The position numbers and the translations under genes were made by a program. DNA of 64,000 nucleotides, from contig JAKSZU010000016.1 in NCBI GenBank assembly GCA_026018925.1, forward strand, positions 83,254,990 through 83,318,989, given 5' to 3'. This document shows, one piece after another, positions 21,576-42,019 of the stretch (positions are counted from its first letter, which is position 1; the number at the start of each line of letters is the position of its first letter). This DNA is from Tupaia tana (lineage: Eukaryota > Chordata > Mammalia > Scandentia > Tupaiidae). The notes below the pieces were generated by a model, which was given only the letters and a program-made list of their open reading frames with translations, was not told where the DNA came from and did no database searches.

Positions 21576-22764
21576 CTGACAAGCTTCTAAATGCAGGTTC
21601 TCCACCCTCACGTTGGGGAGGAGGATGACTTGGCTCAGCTGTTTTCCTGGTGGCTCCACAATTCCTCTGGTGGTTGGGACTGCTGGCCACAGGCTGGCTC
21701 CCTGGATGGAGGATGGACACCCAAGTGGCTAGTGACACCCCCCACCCCCTGGGGGCCAGCCTGGCCAAGGCCAGCAGCTCAGCCCTGTAGGGAATACAGA
21801 ACCCTGCCTGCAGAAATGCCCACGTGGCTGCCAGCAGAATCCCGCAGCTTGTTCAAAGGCAGGTTTGGGGGCGGCCCAGCTCAGCGTGGAGGCAGGTGAG
21901 GGTCCGTGATCTGCATTTCTACAATTCGTGGGTGATTTCGCTGTGGAACCCTCCATTAGCATAGTTCCCCGGAGACGGTGACAGCTTCGAATGTGGGGGC
22001 CAGTGAAGGTGAATGAGGTGCCCTGGCTTCCACCCAGTTGTCACCTGAGAGCCAGGCGCCTGGGAAGGCAGGCCAAGACCCCCGACTGGGAGGAAGTTTG
22101 TGCGGTCTTGGGAGCCGGTGCGGGCTTTTCACACGCAGGAGGGTGTTGGATTCAATGGGCAGCCCCAGCTTCAGGCTCTACGGCCTAGGTGGGGTGGCCG
22201 AAACCAAGGTCAACGGACTGTGGAGGGCCATCCGTGAGATCTGGGGCGCTAGTCCTCGCAGCCAGAGGTTCCCAGGCTGGTCAGGGTCTCTACCAAGGTG
22301 ATGGTGACCAGTGTCGGCAGCGGGACGCTGTGGGTGCCGAACCGGCTGAGAACAGCGGACTCAGCAGCAGGTGGGGCGAGGCGTCGTTCCCCCTCGGGCT
22401 GGCGGTTCCAGGAACAGAAGCGCCCTGCTGGGCGGCGCTGGACGCGGGCAGGCAGGGCACGTCACGGCAGGGTCCGGACCACAGTCCTTGGTCCCCCCCA
22501 CCCCTCCCGGTGCTCCGGGATCCATTCCGCACCGCCCCCTGGCGGCGGCGCTCGGACTCACAGGCCTCCGCGGATGCAGAACAGAGCGCGAGGCTGTCCT
22601 GGCTGGGGCCGTGGGTCGGCGGAGAACACGCCCAGGGACGTCGTGATGGGAGCCCCCGCCCCCTGGGAACCGATGATCAGGCGCTGTAGCGCCCCACAAG
22701 CCCCCCAGGTCCAGCTGGGGCAGTCCCCTCCGGCGTAGGGCTGCTGTGCCCAGGATGTTGCCCC
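21576..22764. other. Unique sequence between ZSCAN10 and MMP25; no IL32 exon recognised
   Basis: About 1.2 kb of non-repeat sequence at the position where human IL32 lies (downstream of MMP25). I read both strands and found no IL32-like exon or splice chain. Short open frames are scattered and unsupported. Confidence 0.45.
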
Positions 22765-31067
<8,303 letters not shown>

Positions 31068-33001
31068 GGCGGGCTCCAGCCTCGGCAGCCGGCGGGCGCT
31101 AAAGCAGCTGGCCCGGCCGCCCTGGAGACTCGAGAGGTCGGGGAGGAGAGAGTGGGGGACCTGGCACCGGATAGGAGGGGCGAACAGGAAGGGCGGGTCC
31201 GCCGGGAGTCCGGGGTCCTAGGAGGAGGTCTGGGTGGACGCACGCGGCTTCGGCGGAGGGTCCAGGGGGGCTGGGGTAGCACACGCGGCCCGGGTGGGAC
31301 TGGGGTGTCCCAGGAGGGCCGAGAGGGAGAGAAGTCTGGACTCTGGGTCCGCTGCGGCCGCGTCCAGAGGTCCCGGGTCTGATTCTGCCCCCGGCTTCTC
31401 CCCGCACGAGCGGAGGGTTGGGCGGGCGGGGCGGGCGCACCCCGACACCAGAGAAGGGCGCGGCTCTGAAGGTGGCCCAGTCCCCTGACGTCCCCGAGAA
31501 GGGGCGGGCCTGCCTCGGCCCCCGCAGCCCGCCGAGACCGGGGCGCCGTCGTCCGCGCGCCCCAAAGCGTGAGAGGCAGACGGGGCGCCCAGGCGGGGGG
31601 CGCCCCGGGCTTCGCTCCCGATCCCGTCCGCAAGTTTCTCTTCCCAGATTCAGGGCAGGCACTTCCCGGAGCTGGACTCGCTTCTGCTTTCTCAGGCCGC
31701 GCGGCGGGGGAGGGGCGGCTGGGCTCCCCGCTCCTCCCCTCCCGGACCCCTGCGGCGGCCGACGCCGGGGGGATTTCCGGGCAGCAGCGGCGGGGAAGGA
31801 AGCTTCGCCCGGCTGCGGGTCCGCGCGCCCCCCGCCCGTGGGCGCCGGCGCGGGGGCGCGCGGATGCGGCGTCCGGAGGTCCGGGTGTTCACCCCCACAC
31901 CCCGGGCTGCGCGCGGGTCTCTGCCTCCCCCCTCGGCCGTCGTGGCATTTCGAGATCCAGACGCAGGGGCCCAGCGGTTCCAGACCTTTTAAGTCCTGTG
32001 CTCCCCAAAGCCACGCTCGAGCGCCTGCCCCGCGCGGGGCCAGCGGAACCCCCCTCCTGCTCGGACGCCAGGCAGGTGCAGAGGGTGCCCGGGGAGGGGC
32101 CTTCCTGGAGAGGGCGGGTGCGAACGGCCGAGTCTCCGGAGCGGCGAGGGGTCGCCATCTGTGTTTCAGACAAAACAAACGGCGCCAGGGCGAGCGTGGA
32201 GATGCGGCTGCAGCGCCGACGGCCGCCACGGCTTTGCTCCGGCTGCGGTGACGAAGCGCCCGGCCGCGGTGCGGAGGGTGTTCTCGCAGGTTCTGGGAGC
32301 TGCGGGCCGAGTGGAGGTGCTGGCCGGGCTGGGCTCTCCGAGCACGAGCACCCTCCTGGGGTGCGCGCCGCCGCCCTCCCGCCGCCTCCTCCGCGGTGGC
32401 CAGTCTGCACCCACACCCGGTCCCTTCCTCCTCTACGGGACGCCAGCCCTTGCGCCCACCCTAACTGGATTGCCCTCTGCAGGCCCGGTCACAAGCACGG
32501 TCACACTGAGGCACCTGGTGGCTTCAGCATGTGGAGTCGGGGAGGGGGGACAATTTAGTCCGTCACAGACCGCCCCCCCACCCCGTTGGCTATCAGACCG
32601 GCCTGAGTAACGTCTGAGAGGCGGGGGACTAGCCAGCTGTGGCCAGGATGACAGGCGTGCTCTGCCAGGAGCGGTTTTGTGGCTGTCCCCTGGCAGAGCC
32701 ACCGGCGCTACACCTGATCCAGAGGTGGAGACAGATGAGGCCACAGCACCCGCGAGGACAAGGCTGCCCGCAGTGGGCAGGGCCGGCTTCCCAGCAGGCC
32801 TGGAATGGCTTGAGAGAGCGAGGAGGGGCTTTTATTCTGGGGAGCGGGAGAGGCCGGGCTTCCCTAACCAGCTCCCAGCGGGAGAGAAGGCATCAGGCCT
32901 CAGCGGGGCATCTGGGAAGGGACACGAGGCTGACAAGCTGATGGTGGTCCAGTCACACTTGGAGTCAACTCTCACTGAGCGTAGATTTAAACCCGTGCCT
33001 T

Positions 33002-33162
33002 GGGACTGGCAAGTGGTGGTTAAGGCACTTGCGCCCACATGGCTGATTCTGGTTCGAGTCCTAGATGTGGCACTTGCTTTCTCACTTTCCCTCTCTCTCT
33101 CTGTCTCTCTCTCTCTCTCTCTCTGTCTCTGGTCAAATTAAATAATTAAATAATAAAATATT
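33002..33162 (+). mobile_element. SINE-S
   Basis: GGGACTGGCAAGTGGTGG head, (TC)n body, CTGGTCAAATTAAATAA. Confidence 0.82.
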
Positions 33163-33167
33163 TTTAG

Positions 33168-33262
33168 GGATTAGCATATGGCTTAATGGTTATGTCGCTG
33201 AACTCCCACATAGTCGACTGTGGTTCAAGTACCAGACCTGTGGTTTAAAGTTCACACCAATT
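33168..33262 (+). mobile_element. SINE-L head fragment
   Basis: GGGATTAGCATATGGCTTAATGG to AAAGTTCACACC; body lost. Confidence 0.75.
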
Positions 33263-33263
33263 T

Positions 33264-33508
33264 GGGACCAGCAAGTTGGCGTGATGGCTAAGTCGCTGGA
33301 CTCCAATGTAATCAACCACAGTTCAAGTCCTGCACCTGGTGGCTTAAACTCACGCCAGGCGCGTGTGCGTGCGTGCCCAATATCCCGAGAAGAGAATGGA
33401 GGAGAAGGGATTGCAGTGTGGCCACCCCCCAGGGGGGTGATTTCTCGCTTTCTGTCTCTCTGTCTTTCTGGAGATCGCACACGCCCTATAGCAAAAAAAA
33501 TCTCTTAA
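33264..33508 (+). mobile_element. SINE-L
   Basis: Head GGGACCAGCAAGTTGGCGTG to CACACGCCCTATAGCAAAAA. Confidence 0.9.
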
Positions 33509-33519
33509 ACACACACACA

Positions 33520-33958
33520 TATAAAATTAAATAAATAATTCTTTAAAAAACAAAAACAAAACCCTTGCATTGGAGACCAGTTTGGCAGCACTGAGAAAAG
33601 CTGAAGCTGAGAAAAGCTGAAGCGACTAACCTCTAGCAGAGGAACAGAGGGCTGGGGTGGAATCCAGCCCTTTCTCCTTGAGCCTGGCCCGGCCTCAGTG
33701 CTGTGGAGGTGACGGAGGCCTTGCGGTTTCTGCCTTCACCTCTCAGGACTTCGCTTTCGGGGAAGTCAGCCGCGCTATAGGAAGCCTGGGGCAGCCCTTG
33801 GCGACCACGTCCAGGCTGTCCACAGCAGAGGCTGCAAGGAGAGCGATGCTGCCATCCTACCATCTGGCCAGGGCACCAGTGCCCTGTGGACTTCAGCCCC
33901 GGCCCCTTCGCCTGCAACTGCGCTAAATCCCAGCAGCAGGATCTGTCAGCAAAGAGAT
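33520..33958. other. Unique spacer, no gene seen
   Basis: Short overlapping open frames only. Confidence 0.4.
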
Positions 33959-33959
33959 A

Positions 33960-34120
33960 TGGGACCAGGAGTGGTGTGGTGATTAGAGGCGCTGGACTCC
34001 CACATGGCCAACCACAGTTCAAATCTCAGACCTGGTGGCTTGCTTTCTCACTTTCTTTCTCTTTCTCTCTCTATCCCTCTCAGGTCAAATTAAAAAATAA
34101 GTAAATACATAAATAAAGTT
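33960..34120 (+). mobile_element. SINE-S
   Basis: GGGACCAGGAGTGGTGTGG head; CTCTCAGGTCAAATTAAAAAA tail. Confidence 0.85.
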
Positions 34121-34141
34121 AAAAAAGAAAAGGGAATACAG

Positions 34142-34390
34142 AGGCCAGTAGGTGGCATAGCGGTTAAGGCACTGGACTCCCACGTGGCCTACGAGTTTGA
34201 GTCCTGGACCTGGTGGCTTGAAATGCATGCCAGGTAACTGCATGCATGCTCAAAATCCCAAGACGAGAATAGAGGAAGAGGGATTTCGGCATGGTCATCA
34301 CCCTCAGGGGGGTGACTTCTCACTTTTTGTCTCTCTAGCTCTCTGTCTCTCTGGCAAGCACACATGCCCTACAGCAAAAACCTCTCAAGA
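34142..34390 (+). mobile_element. SINE-L
   Basis: GAGGCCAGTAGGTGGCATAGCGG to CATGCCCTACAGCAAAAACC. Confidence 0.87.
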
Positions 34391-34524
34391 AAGGAGGGAG
34401 GGAGGGGAACAGCAGGCTGCGGTCTCAGCCTTCAAGCTGTGGGTGGTTATGATGCAGCAGGAGGTCAACTGGACACCCTCTGCCTACAGACCACTCCTGG
34501 AACTCCCACCCATGTGTCCACAGA

Positions 34525-34727
34525 GGTTGGTGTGTAAGGATGTTCATGAACATGTGCTTTATAACAGAAAAAGTGCCCAGTGACTGAATGCTCATTGACA
34601 AGAGAAGGGAGAAATGAGCCAGCACATGAGCGCAGGACGGGGTACCGTATCACAGTTCATATGCTCAGACTACACCCCAGTACATCACCTGGGTAAATCT
34701 CAGAACTCTCTTAGTAAACAATTGCAC
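34525..34727 (+). mobile_element. L1 3' fragment, old
   Basis: GTGTAAGGATGTTCATGAAC and CTTTATAACAGAAAAAGTG resemble the 3' part of older L1 elements. Confidence 0.5.
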
Positions 34728-34728
34728 C

Positions 34729-34992
34729 AGGACCAGCAGATGGCATAGTTACATTGCTGGACTCCCACGCAGCCAACTAGTTGGAATCCCAGACCTGGTG
34801 GCTTGAAATTCATGCCAGGTACGTGTGTGTGCATACTCAAGATCTCAGGAGACAGATGGAGGAGAAAGGATTGCAGTGTGGCCATCCCCATAGGGGATGA
34901 TTTCTCACTTTCTCTTTCACTGTCTCAGTCTCTGTCTCTCTCTCTTGTGAACGCATGTATGCTAAAGCAAACTTGGAAAAAAAAAAAAAAAG
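34729..34992 (+). mobile_element. SINE-L
   Basis: GGACCAGCAGATGGCATAG to a pure A-tail. Confidence 0.87.
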
Positions 34993-34996
34993 ACAA

Positions 34997-36300
<1,304 letters not shown>

Positions 36301-36877
36301 AACATAACAACAAAATAAACAGTTGCATATGTTGGCGGAAATAACCAACTCTGATAAAATAATAATTAATACTTATTTCTAAACACAAATATGGGTGACC
36401 AGGCCTGAAGAAAGACAACCATGCCTTTTACAGGATGATCAGATACAGGGGTCCCTTTTATTTGGTTTTGAGGGTGAGACAAGGTTTGGAATTTAGTGAA
36501 AAGAGTTTTTCTATTAGTCTGACCCCAAAAGGTGGGGGATCTGAAGGTGGAGGCTTGTAGGTTATAGGTGGGTTTTCTGTGTTTCACAAAAGGACCAGTA
36601 AAGAGTATACTTTAACAGAGATTAGGGGGCTTGTATAAATCACAAGATACTGTCCCAAGGACTGAATAAATGTAGTGAGAGTCTTCTTAGCAAATGGGCC
36701 AAAATGGCCTGTTAATATTTGTGGGCGTGACTCACCCCAGGCCCTCTAGAAGGGGTTAGGAAATAAGAAAAAGCAGTCAGATTTCTGCCCTCAGTTCCAC
36801 TGCGGGCCAAATATCATTTCTCCAAATGCATGTGTAGGCCACAAAGCTGACAGGTCCAAATGGTTCATTTAAAAAAA
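36301..36877. other. Unassigned, possibly old repeat; no gene seen
   Basis: AT-rich with GGGTCCCTTTTATTTGG-like phrases that suggest a decayed LTR or LINE remnant, not named. Confidence 0.3.
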
Positions 36878-37132
36878 ATTTTTTTAGAGAGATTTTTGCT
36901 ATAAAGTGAGTGTGCTAGCCAGAGAGAAACAGTGAGACAGAGAGACAGAAAGCAAAAAAAAAATCAACCCCCTAGGAGGATGGCCATGCCACAATCCCTT
37001 CTCCATTATCCTCTTGGGATTTTGGACACATGCGTGTACACCCAGTGTGAGTTTTAAGCCACCAGGTCCAGGACTCAAACCACGGTCAACTGAGAGTCCA
37101 GCAATGTAACCATTACACCATTGGCTGGTCCC
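36878..37132 (-). mobile_element. SINE-L
   Basis: AGAGAGATTTTTGCTATAAAG to reversed head TTGGCTGGTCCC. Confidence 0.87.
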
Positions 37133-37154
37133 TAAAAATATTTTATTATTTCAT

Positions 37155-37305
37155 TTTATTTATTTATTCATTATTATTATTATTATTTAATTTGACCAGA
37201 GAGAGAGAGAAAGAAAGTGAGAAAGCAAGTGTCATGTCTAGGACTCGAACCAGAATTGGCCACATAGGAGTCCAACACCTTAACCACCACCACCTGCCAG
37301 TCCCA
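37155..37305 (-). mobile_element. SINE-S
   Basis: (TTA)n, TTTAATTTGACCAGAGAGAG, reversed head CACCTGCCAGTCCC. Confidence 0.85.
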
Positions 37306-37329
37306 ATGCATGGGTTTTAATCTAATTTG

Positions 37330-37689
37330 TGTTAGACCAGACTTATGATCTGTGGTGGAGTCAGAGGCAGCAAAGACGGAAGAACCAGAACCAGAGTCAG
37401 GCTTGGAATTTAGCAAAGCCAGTAAAATTTATTCTGTGAAAAGCTCTCCGGTGAGGTAAGGCTGGGGGAGTCACACCCAAAGGATTGCTGCTCATTCTCT
37501 TATAGGAGCCCTTGTCCAATGAGCGGTTGCCACAGCGTTATGGCGTCCTGTCCTGGCCAATGGGAGACCATGTTTCTGTTCAACTGGCGGCAGCGGCCCA
37601 ATGGAGAGGGCAGGAAAGTTCGTTGGTGGCATGCCGGAGTCGGAGGGCGGGAAAATGTCCACCGTGTCTCCCTTCCCCTAGACCCTACA
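37330..37689 (-). mobile_element. Solo LTR of an endogenous retrovirus, with 5-bp target duplication
   Basis: 360-bp unit bounded by TG...CA on both ends and flanked by ATTTG (37325-37329 and 37690-37694). On the minus strand it has two CCATTGGnC-type CCAAT boxes (near 37560 and 37600), a TATA-like CTATAAGAGAA (about 37505) and AATAAA (37433-37428), in the order U3-R-U5. No retroviral genes flank it, so it is the product of LTR-LTR recombination. A 5-bp duplication would suit an ERVL-type element, but I cannot name the family. Confidence 0.78.
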
Positions 37690-37809
37690 ATTTGTACCAG
37701 CACTCTTTCTATAAATCAAACGGAATAGAATTCCTTAAGGCCTTTACCACATAGACACACAATATACAATACATAACATGTATGCATACACACACGTATA
37801 CACACGCAA

Positions 37810-38060
37810 AAATAAGATTTCATATGCCAGTGTGTGTGCTCACTGGAGAGACAGAGAGAGACAGACAGAAAGTGAGAAATCACCCCCCGGAGGGATGGCC
37901 ACGCCACAACCCCTTCTCCTCCAATCTGCTCTCGGGATCTTGGGCACGCACGCATGCACAAGTGCCAGGCATGAGCTTAAGCTGCCGGGTCCAGGACTTG
38001 AACTGCAGTCGACCACATGGGAGTCCAGCAATGTAACCGTTACTCCACCTGCTGGTCCCT
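37810..38060 (-). mobile_element. SINE-L
   Basis: CAGTGTGTGTGCTCACTGGAG to reversed head CACCTGCTGGTCCC. Confidence 0.85.
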
Positions 38061-38299
38061 GAATTGTTGTACTTTTGTCCAATCAGTAACCTTAGGAAAA
38101 ACGCGAGGGAGAGCAATGTGGAGGTGGTCTGAAAGTTCTCTGCATTTGTTTCTTGAATCTGCATTTATTTTTATCAAAATCCACTAAGGGTTTTTCCCAG
38201 TCTATTAATCTAACCCATTCTTCTGCCTTGTTTCCTGAAGCTAAAAGTGGGATTAGCTGATACAAATCTGAAAATCCTGGGTCATAGCTCTTGAGGGTT

Positions 38300-38386
38300 A
38301 TTTCTTTTTTTTTCTTTTCTTTTCTTTTCTTTTCTTTTCTTTTCTTTTCTTTTCTTTTCTTTTCTTTCTTTTCTTTTCTTTTCTTT

Positions 38387-38450
<64 letters not shown>

Positions 38451-38453
38451 TTA
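38300..38453. repeat. (TTTTC)n then (TTTC)n microsatellite
   Basis: Pentanucleotide repeats pass into tetranucleotide repeats; probably grown from a SINE or L1 tail. Confidence 0.95.
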
Positions 38454-38466
38454 AGAATTATTTATT

Positions 38467-38636
38467 GGGACCAGTGGGTGGTGTGGTGGTTAAGGCACTG
38501 GACACTCCCACATGGCCAACCACAGTTCGAGTCCCGAACCTGGTGACTTGCTTTCTCACTTTCTCTCTCTCTCATTCTTTCTCTGTCTCTCTCTGGTCAA
38601 ATTAAATGAATGAATAAATAAATAAAGTTAGATAAT
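38467..38636 (+). mobile_element. SINE-S, target of a SINE-L insertion
   Basis: GGGACCAGTGGGTGGTGTGG to AAATAAATAAAGTTAGATAATT. Confidence 0.87.
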
Positions 38637-38905
38637 TTTTTTTTTTTTTTTTGAGAGGTGTTTTTCGCTACAGGACGCGTGCGCTCACCAGACAGACAGA
38701 GAGAGACATAGAGACAGAAAGCGAGAAATCACCCTCCGGGGGGATGGTCACAGCGCAATCCCTTCTCCTTCATTCTCCTCTCGGGATCTTGGGCATGCAC
38801 GCACATGCGCCCGGTGTGAGTTTTAAGCCACCGGGTCCAGGACGCGAACCGTGGTCGACTACGTGGGAGTCCAGCGACATAGCCATTACGCCAACTGCTG
38901 GTTCC
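38637..38905 (-). mobile_element. SINE-L with target-site duplication
   Basis: Full length; AAGTTAGATAATT directly precedes the T-run and recurs after the head at about 38907-38919. Confidence 0.92.
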
Positions 38906-38934
38906 CTAAGTTAGATAATTCTTAAAAAATAAGA

Positions 38935-39088
38935 ATTATTTATTAAATTAATTGATTATTTATTTATTTTCATATGACCAGAGAGAGAGGGAAAGTGAGA
39001 AAGCAACCCACCAGATATGGGACTCGAACCATGGTCAGCCATGAGGGAGTCCAGTACCCTTAACCACCACTCCACCTGCCAGACACTC
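38935..39088 (-). mobile_element. SINE-S
   Basis: TTTATTTTCATATGACCAGAG to reversed head CACCTGCCAGACAC. Confidence 0.82.
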
Positions 39089-39090
39089 TT

Positions 39091-39265
39091 TTTTTTAAAC
39101 TTTATTTATTTACTTATTTTAATTTGACCAGAGAGGGACAGAGCAAGCGAGAGAAAGAGAAAGAGAGGGAAAATGAGAAGGCAAGCTGCCAGGTTTGGGG
39201 CTCGAGCTGCGGTCAGCCACGTGGGAGTCCGGCACTCCTAACCACCACACCACCTGCTGGCCCCA
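39091..39265 (-). mobile_element. SINE-S
   Basis: TTTAATTTGACCAGAGAGGGAC to reversed head CACCTGCTGGCCCC. Confidence 0.88.
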
Positions 39266-39404
39266 ACACTATCAAATTTTTCTTTTTCAGAAGAATGTAG
39301 TTTGGTATTTATTTAGTATAAAAGGTTTGTGCACAGTGTAACAAATACAATTTTTACAAATCTGATTTGAAAAAGTTGTGGCTATTTATTTGGAGTTTCA
39401 TATT

Positions 39405-39617
39405 CTTTTTTTTTTTTTTTATGGAGAGGTTTTGCTGTAGGGCACATGGAAAAGAGAGACAGAAAGCGAGAAATCACACCCCGGGGGGTGGCCACACCAC
39501 AATCCCTTCTCCTCCATTCCCCTCTCAGAATCTTGGGCACGCACGCACATGCGCCCAGCATCCACGGTCGACTACATGGGAGTCCAGCGACATAGCCATT
39601 ATGCCAACTGCTGGTTG
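39405..39617 (-). mobile_element. SINE-L inserted at the 3' end of the EXOSC8 pseudogene
   Basis: Flanked by GTTTCATATTC and GTTTCATACTC, a target duplication with one difference; body shortened around CGCCCAGCATCC. Confidence 0.87.
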
Positions 39618-40377
39618 CTGGGTTTCATACTCTTAATTACTTCATCCATCAGGTTTTTTACTTCTCTGTGTCTTGTAACTGCTCGACTCATACGTCCTGA
39701 AGCCTAGCTCGTCAGCCCACTCCCACCCAGTTTGTGAAGACAGCAGTTTGCCTCCCCCGTCCACTACTGTCAAGGTCCCCCTGGCCGGATGCTCTTCCTC
39801 ACCTAAAGTCATCAGACACAGCAAAGGATGCTGCACCTGGTTGAGTTCTAATATTCAAATAACTTTTCTTCTGTAAATTAACTTCTGCTAGTGCAGTTTC
39901 TTCATTTACAGGAACTTCAGGCAACTGTACGTTTTTTAAAGCCGCTGACAAAGCAAATGCTCAGGCATCCCAAGTGTTTCCATCACAGTCCACACAAACG
40001 AGATCACAACACAGAACCCAAGCAGGCTCTCCTGGAGAACTCCCTAAGTCCTCTTTCTGAATTATCCGTGACTTGTCAATGACATCTGCAATGAACTGGC
40101 CGGCCACTGGGGCCTCTTCTCCAGGGGGTCCTGACCGAAGTCTCGATGAACACAGGGGTGGTAGACCCACGTTAGGAGCGACATAGCCTTTACCAGGGGC
40201 ATCTGGGGTGGTGCTGCAAATTCCGCGGCACTCCGCAAATGATGGTAGCTGCTCCGGCTTCACTAACGCAGACCCATCTGCAGTACTAACGGAGCCCCTG
40301 CTGACAGCTGTGGTTCTGAGTTCACCACGTTCTCTTCCATCCGGTCGGCAGTTCTTCAGAAATCTGTAATGCTCCAG

Positions 40378-40630
40378 GGAACCAGCAGTTAGCGTAATGG
40401 CTATGTCGCTGGACTCCCACGTAGTTGACTGCAGTTTGCGTCCCGGACCCGGTGGCTTAAAACTCACGCCGGGCGCGTGTGTGTGCGTGCCCAAGATCCC
40501 GAGAGAATGGAGGAGAAGGGATTGCGGCGTGGCCATCCCCCCTGGGGGGTGATTTCTTGCTTTCTGTCTCTCTGTCTCTGTCTCCCTGGCGAGCGCACGC
40601 GCCCTATAGCAAAAACCTTTTAAAAAAAAA

Positions 40631-40694
<64 letters not shown>
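40378..40694 (+). mobile_element. SINE-L inserted near the 5' end of the EXOSC8 pseudogene, (GAAA)n tail
   Basis: Target duplication AATGCTCCAG at 40368-40377 and 40695-40704. Head and body nearly unmutated; the A-tail has grown into about 16 GAAA units. Confidence 0.95.
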
Positions 40695-40846
40695 AATGCT
40701 CCAGAGGGGCCCCAGTTTTGAACCGGCCCGCCATCTTCCCGCCCACGTGCTCCTATCAAATATTTTTCTAAGAACTTTTTGAAGGGAAGTAAGTTTATCG
40801 TTTCCTCTTTTGTTGATTCTAAGTATCAGCTAAAGAAAGATTCCCA

Positions 40847-40990
40847 GGGTCAGCAGATGACATAGTGGTTACATCACTGGACTCCCACATGATCGACCAC
40901 AGTTCAAGTCCTGGACCTGGTAGCTTGAAAATCATGCCATGAGGGCGCGTGTGCAAGTGCATATGCCCTATTAAAAAACCTAAAAGGAAA
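40847..40990 (+). mobile_element. SINE-L, internally deleted
   Basis: CAGGGTCAGCAGATGACATAG head; CATGCCATGAGGGCGCG joins to CATATGCCCTATTAAAAAACC. Confidence 0.8.
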
Positions 40991-41032
40991 AAAAAATGGT
41001 GACTGTCCTGAAACACACGGAAGGTGAAGGGG

Positions 41033-41180
41033 AGGCCGGCTGTGGTGGTGTGGTAGTTGAGGCAGTGGGATCCCATGTACATGACTGACTGCTGTGGCTG
41101 CCTGCTTGGTTTGAGTCCCAGATCCGTTAGGTAGAAAACCATGCTGGGTGCGTGTGTGTACAAAACCTCGAAAGGAAACT
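41033..41180 (+). mobile_element. SINE-L, 3' truncated
   Basis: GGCCGGCTGTGGTGGTGTGG head with a small inner duplication; stops after AAAACCTCGAAAGG. Confidence 0.65.
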
Positions 41181-41239
41181 TACCCGTTTGTGGTAATCTG
41201 TTGGATCAGTCCTAGGAAACTAATACGCACCTCAACAAA

Positions 41240-41242
<3 letters not shown>

Positions 41243-41277
<35 letters not shown>

Positions 41278-41475
41278 GCGATAGGGTCATTTTGCCAGAG
41301 AGTAACAGAGAAAGGAAAAGTGAGAAAGCTCCCGTGGGGGGAATGACTACACCGCCATCTCCTTTCCTCCATTCTCCTCCAGGAACTTTGGACACACACA
41401 GGCCGCCAAGTCCAGGACTGGAGCCTCGCCACGTCAGACCCAGCCGCCGTAACCACCATATCACCAGCTGGCCCT
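41243..41475 (-). mobile_element. SINE-L
   Basis: 30-base T-run, TTTGCGATAGGGTCATTTTG, decayed head CACCAGCTGGCCC. Confidence 0.82.
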
Positions 41476-41530
41476 TTTTCTAAGTTGGAGGAAAAAACTT
41501 GGAAACAGGTTAAAATGTTAAAGGATGGGC

Positions 41531-41775
41531 GAACCAGCAGTTACGGTAATGGCTATGTCACTGGACTCCCATGTAGTCGACTGGGGTTTGAGTCCCGGAC
41601 CCAGTGGCTTAAACTCACGTCAGATGTGTGCGTGCGTGCCCAAGGTCCCAAGAGGAGAATGGAGGAGAAGAAATTGCGGCGTGGCCCTCCTCCCTGGGGG
41701 ATGATTTCTTGCTTTCTGAGAAATCAGATTTCTCTGGTGAGCACATGCGCCCTATAGCAAAAACCTCTCCAAAAA
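41531..41775 (+). mobile_element. SINE-L
   Basis: GAACCAGCAGTTACGGTAATGG to GCGCCCTATAGCAAAAACC. Confidence 0.9.
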
Positions 41776-41793
41776 ATGTATTTTTAAAGGAGG

Positions 41794-42014
41794 GGCCAGC
41801 AGGCGGCATGGTGGGTAAGGCCCTGGATTCCCACATGGCCTGGATCTGGCAGCTTGAAAAACACACTGGGGGCAAGTGTAGGCATGCCCAAATCCTGAGA
41901 GGAGACTGTAGAAGAAAGAACAGCAGTGTGGACGTCCCTGCTGGGGGTGATTTCTCACTTTTCCTCTTTCTGGTGTGTGCATATATCTTCTGGCAAAAAC
42001 CTAAAAAAAAAAAG
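41794..42014 (+). mobile_element. SINE-L
   Basis: GGGGCCAGCAGGCGGCATGG, shortened head, body and A-tail. Confidence 0.82.
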
Positions 42015-42019
42015 TTAGG

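Larger units (their letters stand above)
39285..40742 (-). pseudogene. EXOSC8P: Processed EXOSC8 (exosome component RRP43) pseudogene, split by two SINEs
   Basis: Minus-strand, intronless. From about 40735 it reads [13 protein letters not shown], is cut by a SINE-L, and resumes [17 protein letters not shown], then [21 protein letters not shown] and, after stops and frame changes, [18 protein letters not shown], then TRHREVKNLMDEVIKSMKP next to the second SINE. These match remembered human EXOSC8 from first to last codon. The parent is a non-catalytic RNase PH-like ring subunit of the RNA exosome. Broken by frame shifts, at least two stop codons, a central gap and the insertions. The stretch 39285-39400 is probably its 3' UTR. 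Confidence 0.92.

Noticed and set aside
31099-32558. Open frames of 277-376 codons at 31.1-32.5 kb
   Set aside because: Same cause: G+C-rich promoter region of MMP25, frames open on both strands, no recognisable protein.
38467-38560. tRNA genes at the many heads with A and B boxes
   Set aside because: Heads do not form a full cloverleaf (poor T stem and acceptor pairing) and are always joined to SINE bodies.
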